Shown here one piece after another: positions 60,663 to 64,000 of a DNA stretch of 64,000 nucleotides (the first letter of the stretch is position 1; every line of letters starts with the position of its first letter). Source of the DNA: Deefgea rivuli DSM 18356 (lineage in GTDB: Bacteria > Pseudomonadota > Gammaproteobacteria > Burkholderiales > Chitinibacteraceae). A program made the translations under genes and the position numbers. The notes under the pieces are model-generated. The model did no database searches, had not been told where the DNA came from, and saw only the letters and a program-made list of their open reading frames with translations. The stretch spans positions 1-64,000 of the forward strand of contig NZ_JHVM01000009.1 in the NCBI RefSeq assembly GCF_000620145.1. Reading direction: 5' to 3'.

Positions 60663-62855
60663 ATGTTAAAAATAATGCTGCGTTTACTGATGCGGATTTT
60701 ATTTCGCGTCGAAGTACAAGGCGATCAAAGTGTGTTTGGCCCGCCAAAAACCTTGATTGTCGCCAATCATGAGTCATTTATTGATGGCTTATTGCTCGGT
60801 TTATTTTTGCCCGTGCGCGCAACGTTTGTGGTGCATACCCAAGTACTGCGTAGCCGTTGGGTGCGTTTGGCTTTATCGCAAGTACCGTATTTGGCGGTCG
60901 ATGCGTCCTGCCCTTTGGGCATGAAAGTGGTGATTCGCTTGCTGGAAGCGGGGGAGAACGTCGTTATTTTCCCCGAAGGGCGCTTAACTGATACCGGTTC
61001 TTTGATGAAGGTTTACGAAGGCGCGGCATTTGTCGCAGCCAAAACTGGCGCACGGATTATTCCGGTGCGGATTCAAGGCGCATCACGCAGCTATTTTGGT
61101 CGTTTGGCTGGCTTATTCCCGCGGCAGGTTTTCCCTAAAATTCAACTTTTCGTTCGCCCCGTCACTGAAATCGCGATGCCCGAAGGCGGCAGCGCCAAAG
61201 ATAGGCATCGCCGCGCAGCGGAGTCTATGCGCGGTATTTTGCTGGATATGTTGATTCATACTCGGCCACAAAGCACGCTGTGGCAGGCATTTAATGATGC
61301 CAGATCGAGTTTCGGCCGCAATTTTCGCTTGGCCGAAGACATTAATTTGGAAGAAGACACCTACGGCACGTTGACGCGCAAAACTGCGGCGTTAGCGCGA
61401 TTGACTGATCGCCATACGCAGCGCGGTGCGAATATCGGTGTATTGATGCCTAATGCGGTGGCGACGGTGGCTTTGATTCTGGCTTTGTCTGCGCGGCAAC
61501 GTGTGCCTGCACTGCTCAACTTTACGGCGGGACATGATGGTATTTTATCAGCGTGCGTCGCGGCGAAAGTCGGCACAATCATCACTTCGCGTGCATTTAT
61601 TGAAAAGGGTCAGCTGGAAGGTTTATTGCAAAACTTGCCCGAGATTCAAATCGTGTATTTAGAAGATTTAAAACATGAATTGAGTTTGATGGATAAATTG
61701 GCGGTGCTGTTTTTTAGTATCTTCCCACGTGCTTTGGGCTTGCCGCAATCGCCTTGGGATCCTGCCGTCGTGTTGTTTACGTCAGGCTCCGAAGGTAAAC
61801 CTAAAGGTGTGGTGCATAGCCACGATAGTTTGCTCGCCAATATCGCGCAAATTAAAGCCGTCGGTGATTTTACGCCGCACGATAAATTCATGGTCGCCCT
61901 GCCTTTATTCCATTCGTTTGGCTTGACTGCAGGCGCGCTATTTCCACTGATGACGGGTTGCAAAGTGTTTTTCTACCCGACGCCGCTGCATTATCGTTTG
62001 ATCCCAGAGCTGATTTACGATCGCAATTGCACGGTGTTATTCGGCACCAGCACCTTTTTGGATAATTACGGCAAGTACGCGCATCCTTATGATTTTGGCC
62101 GCTTGCGCTATGTGGTGGCGGGCGCGGAAAAGTTGTCTGAAGAAGTGCGAAAAACGTGGATTGATCGCTTTGGCGTGCGGATTTTAGAAGGCTATGGCGT
62201 GACCGAATGCGCGCCGGTCGTTGCGGTGAATGTGCCAATGGCATATCAATCGGGCACCGTCGGCAAGCTGGTTCCGGCGATGCAATACCGTTTGATTCCA
62301 GTGCCGGGCATTTCGCAGGGCGGCATTTTAGAGCTTCGTGGCCCGAATGTGATGCTGGGTTATTTGCGCTATGAAAATCCAGGTGTGTTGGAAGCGCCAA
62401 GCGCTGAGAGTGGCTTAGGTTGGTATTCGACTGGCGACGTGGTTGATGTTGATGCGGATGGTTTTTTGCGGATTATTGGTCGCGTGAAGCGTTTTGCCAA
62501 AATTGCGGGTGAAATGGTCTCGCTGGAAGTCGTTGAGAAAATTGCCGCCACCAGTAGTCCTGAACACAGCCATGCGGCAAGTAGTCGGCCTGATGTGAGT
62601 AAGGGCGAGGCGATCGTGTTATTTACCACCGATCCCGCGCTTAAACGCGATGCCTTATCGGAGGCGGCGCGCAGCTTGGGACAAATTGAGCTGGCTGTTG
62701 CGCGAGATATTCGTTATCTTGACGCGATTCCTTTGCTCGGTACGGGCAAAACTGATTATGTGACTTTGAAAAATATGGCTTCGCAAGCTGTCCAAACGGG
62801 TCAGGCGTCGCAAGCTGAGCCGATTGAGGTTGAAACTCAGTCTGACTCGCCTTAG
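60663..62855 (+). CDS. aas: Aas-like 1-acyl-glycerophospholipid acyltransferase / acyl-ACP synthetase
   Basis: 730 residues, two fused domains. Domain 1 (about 1-190) is PlsC: IVANHESFIDGLLLGLF (NHxxxxD) and NVVIFPEGRLTDTGSLMKVYEGAAFVA. Domain 2 (about 215-700) is AMP-forming ligase: VVLFTSGSEGKPKGVVHSHDSLLANI (P-loop), YVVAGAEKLSEEV, EGYGVTECAPVVAVN, YSTGDVVDVDADGFLRIIGRVKRFAKIAGEMVSLE and TGKTDYVTLK. In E. coli Aas re-acylates lysophosphatidylethanolamine with fatty acid and ATP via ACP. The MFS lysolipid flippase (lplT) usually fused or adjacent is absent. The pssA-like gene earlier in the window makes the same lipid class. Confidence 0.92.
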   Translation: MLKIMLRLLMRILFRVEVQGDQSVFGPPKTLIVANHESFIDGLLLGLFLPVRATFVVHTQVLRSRWVRLALSQVPYLAVDASCPLGMKVVIRLLEAGENVVIFPEGRLTDTGSLMKVYEGAAFVAAKTGARIIPVRIQGASRSYFGRLAGLFPRQVFPKIQLFVRPVTEIAMPEGGSAKDRHRRAAESMRGILLDMLIHTRPQSTLWQAFNDARSSFGRNFRLAEDINLEEDTYGTLTRKTAALARLTDRHTQRGANIGVLMPNAVATVALILALSARQRVPALLNFTAGHDGILSACVAAKVGTIITSRAFIEKGQLEGLLQNLPEIQIVYLEDLKHELSLMDKLAVLFFSIFPRALGLPQSPWDPAVVLFTSGSEGKPKGVVHSHDSLLANIAQIKAVGDFTPHDKFMVALPLFHSFGLTAGALFPLMTGCKVFFYPTPLHYRLIPELIYDRNCTVLFGTSTFLDNYGKYAHPYDFGRLRYVVAGAEKLSEEVRKTWIDRFGVRILEGYGVTECAPVVAVNVPMAYQSGTVGKLVPAMQYRLIPVPGISQGGILELRGPNVMLGYLRYENPGVLEAPSAESGLGWYSTGDVVDVDADGFLRIIGRVKRFAKIAGEMVSLEVVEKIAATSSPEHSHAASSRPDVSKGEAIVLFTTDPALKRDALSEAARSLGQIELAVARDIRYLDAIPLLGTGKTDYVTLKNMASQAVQTGQASQAEPIEVETQSDSP

Positions 62856-62986
62856 TCGAGTAGCTCGTTTTTCCTGTAATGCAGTGCTTTATACTCTGAT
62901 GGGGTAATTGAATGTAGTCATTCATGAATGATGCCTATGTTCATATACCCCATTGTTAATTGATTTTATTTTAAATAGAAATTGCG

Positions 62987-64000
62987 GTGCGTTTAACTCA
63001 TATCAAACTGGCGGGCTTTAAGTCTTTTGTTGACCCGACAACGATTCCCGTTCCTGGGCAATTGGTCGCTGTGTGCGGCCCGAACGGTTGCGGCAAATCG
63101 AATGTGATTGATGCCGTGCGCTGGGTGCTGGGTGAATCGTCGGCTAAACAGTTGCGCGGCGAATCGATGCAGGATGTGATTTTTAACGGCTCGACGACGC
63201 GCAAAGCCGTGAGTCGCACTGCGGTGGAGTTGGTATTCGATAATCACGCTGGTTTGGCAGCGGGGGCGTGGAGCGCTTATGCCGAAATCAGCATCAAGCG
63301 CGTGCTGACTCGGCAAGGCGATTCGTCCTACTTCATCAATAATCAAGCGGTGCGCCGCCGCGATATCACTGATTTATTCCTTGGTACTGGCGTCGGTAAA
63401 TCGGGCTACGCGATTATCGAACAAGGCATGATTAGCAGGATTATCGAGGCCAAACCGGAAGAGCTGCGGCATTTTTTGGAAGAAGCCGCTGGCGTTTCTA
63501 AATACAAAGAGCGCCGCCGTGAAACTGAACATCGCATTGCTGATACACGCGATAATTTATTGCGCGTTGCCGATATTCAGCTGGAATTGCAAAGGCAAAT
63601 CGATAAGCTCAGCAGCCAAGCGGGCGTCGCGCAGCAATATCAATCGCTACAAAATCAAATTACTGAAAAACAGCAATTATTGGCCTTGCAACGCAAAATA
63701 GATGCGGGCGCAGAAGCGGAACAAGCCAGCCTAGCACTGATGCAAGCGCAAACGAATTTAGATGCAGCTTTAGCTTGCGTGCGAGAGACAGAAGCGCAAT
63801 TAGAAATTTTGCGAGAAACGCATTTTATCGCCAGCGATGCGCTGCATGCGGCGCAAGGCGAGTTGTATACCGCCAATGCCGAAGTGGCGCGCATGGAGCA
63901 AACGCTGCTGCATATAAAGCAAAGCCGCGAGCGGATCAGCGCGCAAATCAGCCAGTGTGAGCAAGACGGCAATAAATTAAATGTGACGCAAGCCCAAATT
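62987..64000 (+). CDS. smc: Chromosome segregation protein SMC, N-terminal part (runs off right edge)
   Basis: A GTG start at 62987 gives 338 codons to the window end without a stop. The head domain is complete at this side: MRLTHIKLAGFKSFVDPTTI, Walker A VAVCGPNGCGKSNVIDAVRW, VLGESSAKQLRGESMQDVIF, then GTGVGKSGYAIIEQGMIS and the HFLEEAAGVSKYKERRRE stretch (R/Q-loop region). From about residue 170 a long coiled coil begins (QRQIDKLSSQAG, ESQQQ-like heptads, AQANLDAAL). SMC with ScpA/ScpB organises the chromosome. Bacterial SMC rather than MukB fits a betaproteobacterium. There is no strong ribosome-binding site before the GTG. Confidence 0.94.
   Translation, partial: MRLTHIKLAGFKSFVDPTTIPVPGQLVAVCGPNGCGKSNVIDAVRWVLGESSAKQLRGESMQDVIFNGSTTRKAVSRTAVELVFDNHAGLAAGAWSAYAEISIKRVLTRQGDSSYFINNQAVRRRDITDLFLGTGVGKSGYAIIEQGMISRIIEAKPEELRHFLEEAAGVSKYKERRRETEHRIADTRDNLLRVADIQLELQRQIDKLSSQAGVAQQYQSLQNQITEKQQLLALQRKIDAGAEAEQASLALMQAQTNLDAALACVRETEAQLEILRETHFIASDALHAAQGELYTANAEVARMEQTLLHIKQSRERISAQISQCEQDGNKLNVTQAQI

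Overview
The window reads as a chromosomal segment of a betaproteobacterium, most likely of the Neisseriales (Chromobacteriaceae/Chitinibacteraceae-like). This is inferred from gene order (xseA / exbB-exbD / lpxK-Trm112-kdsB / adk; queG divergent from tsaE-amiC-mutL-miaA), from a PEP-CTERM protein, and from proteins that look beta- or gammaproteobacterial. Base composition is near 50% GC by eye. Genes are dense and almost all are housekeeping or envelope functions. I see no rRNA, tRNA, prophage or CRISPR array.

Layout. 1-1000: left end of an IS110-group insertion sequence whose transposase runs off the left edge, inserted in a hairpin of a dispersed repeat, followed by more copies of that repeat and of a 51-bp palindromic element. 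1-6.7 kb: glutaredoxin-like protein, YoaK/DUF1275 membrane protein, small secreted proteins, a glycine-zipper protein, a YdjM-type hydrolase and a LiaI-like small membrane protein. 6.9-9 kb: LytS/AlgZ-type kinase and LytTR regulator. 9-15.5 kb: TetR repressor divergent from a complete tripartite RND efflux operon. 15.6-19 kb: PssA-like phosphatidylserine synthase and XseA. 19.4-26 kb: ExbB/ExbD, LpxK, Trm112-like, KdsB, Adk and a PPi-type phosphofructokinase. 26-33 kb: PEP-CTERM protein, MiaA, MutL, AmiC, TsaE and QueG. 33-36 kb: hybrid histidine kinase coupled to an HD-GYP phosphodiesterase. 36.5-42.8 kb: PxpA, POT peptide transporter, spermidine-synthase-like protein with a 203-bp tandem duplication of its 3' end, SulP transporter and MurI. 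42.8-49.4 kb: large PhoD phosphatase divergent from a DUF1800/DUF1501 pair, then DedA. 49.4-64 kb: outer-membrane-like protein, orphan ParA, Tex, GDPD, patatin/type Vd protein, second SulP, ApbC/Mrp, PlsC-AMP-ligase fusion, and the first 338 codons of SMC.

The most notable thing is the non-coding end of the IS110 element. On the transposase strand it folds into two successive internal-loop hairpins, and the loop segments can be matched by eye. One pair is complementary to the two halves of the insertion site; an uninterrupted copy of that site survives at 714-727. Another segment is complementary to the element's own terminus. The shared core is CT. That is the architecture of a bridge (seek) RNA, readable here from a single window because target and element end are both present.

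The second theme is the load of short palindromic repeats: a 51-bp family with four copies, a CACGAAA inverted-repeat family with three, REP-like sequences, a ~178-bp element with 22-bp terminal inverted repeats, and a large cruciform. Several sit inside otherwise conserved operons: between kinase and regulator, between exbB and exbD, and between exbD and lpxK.
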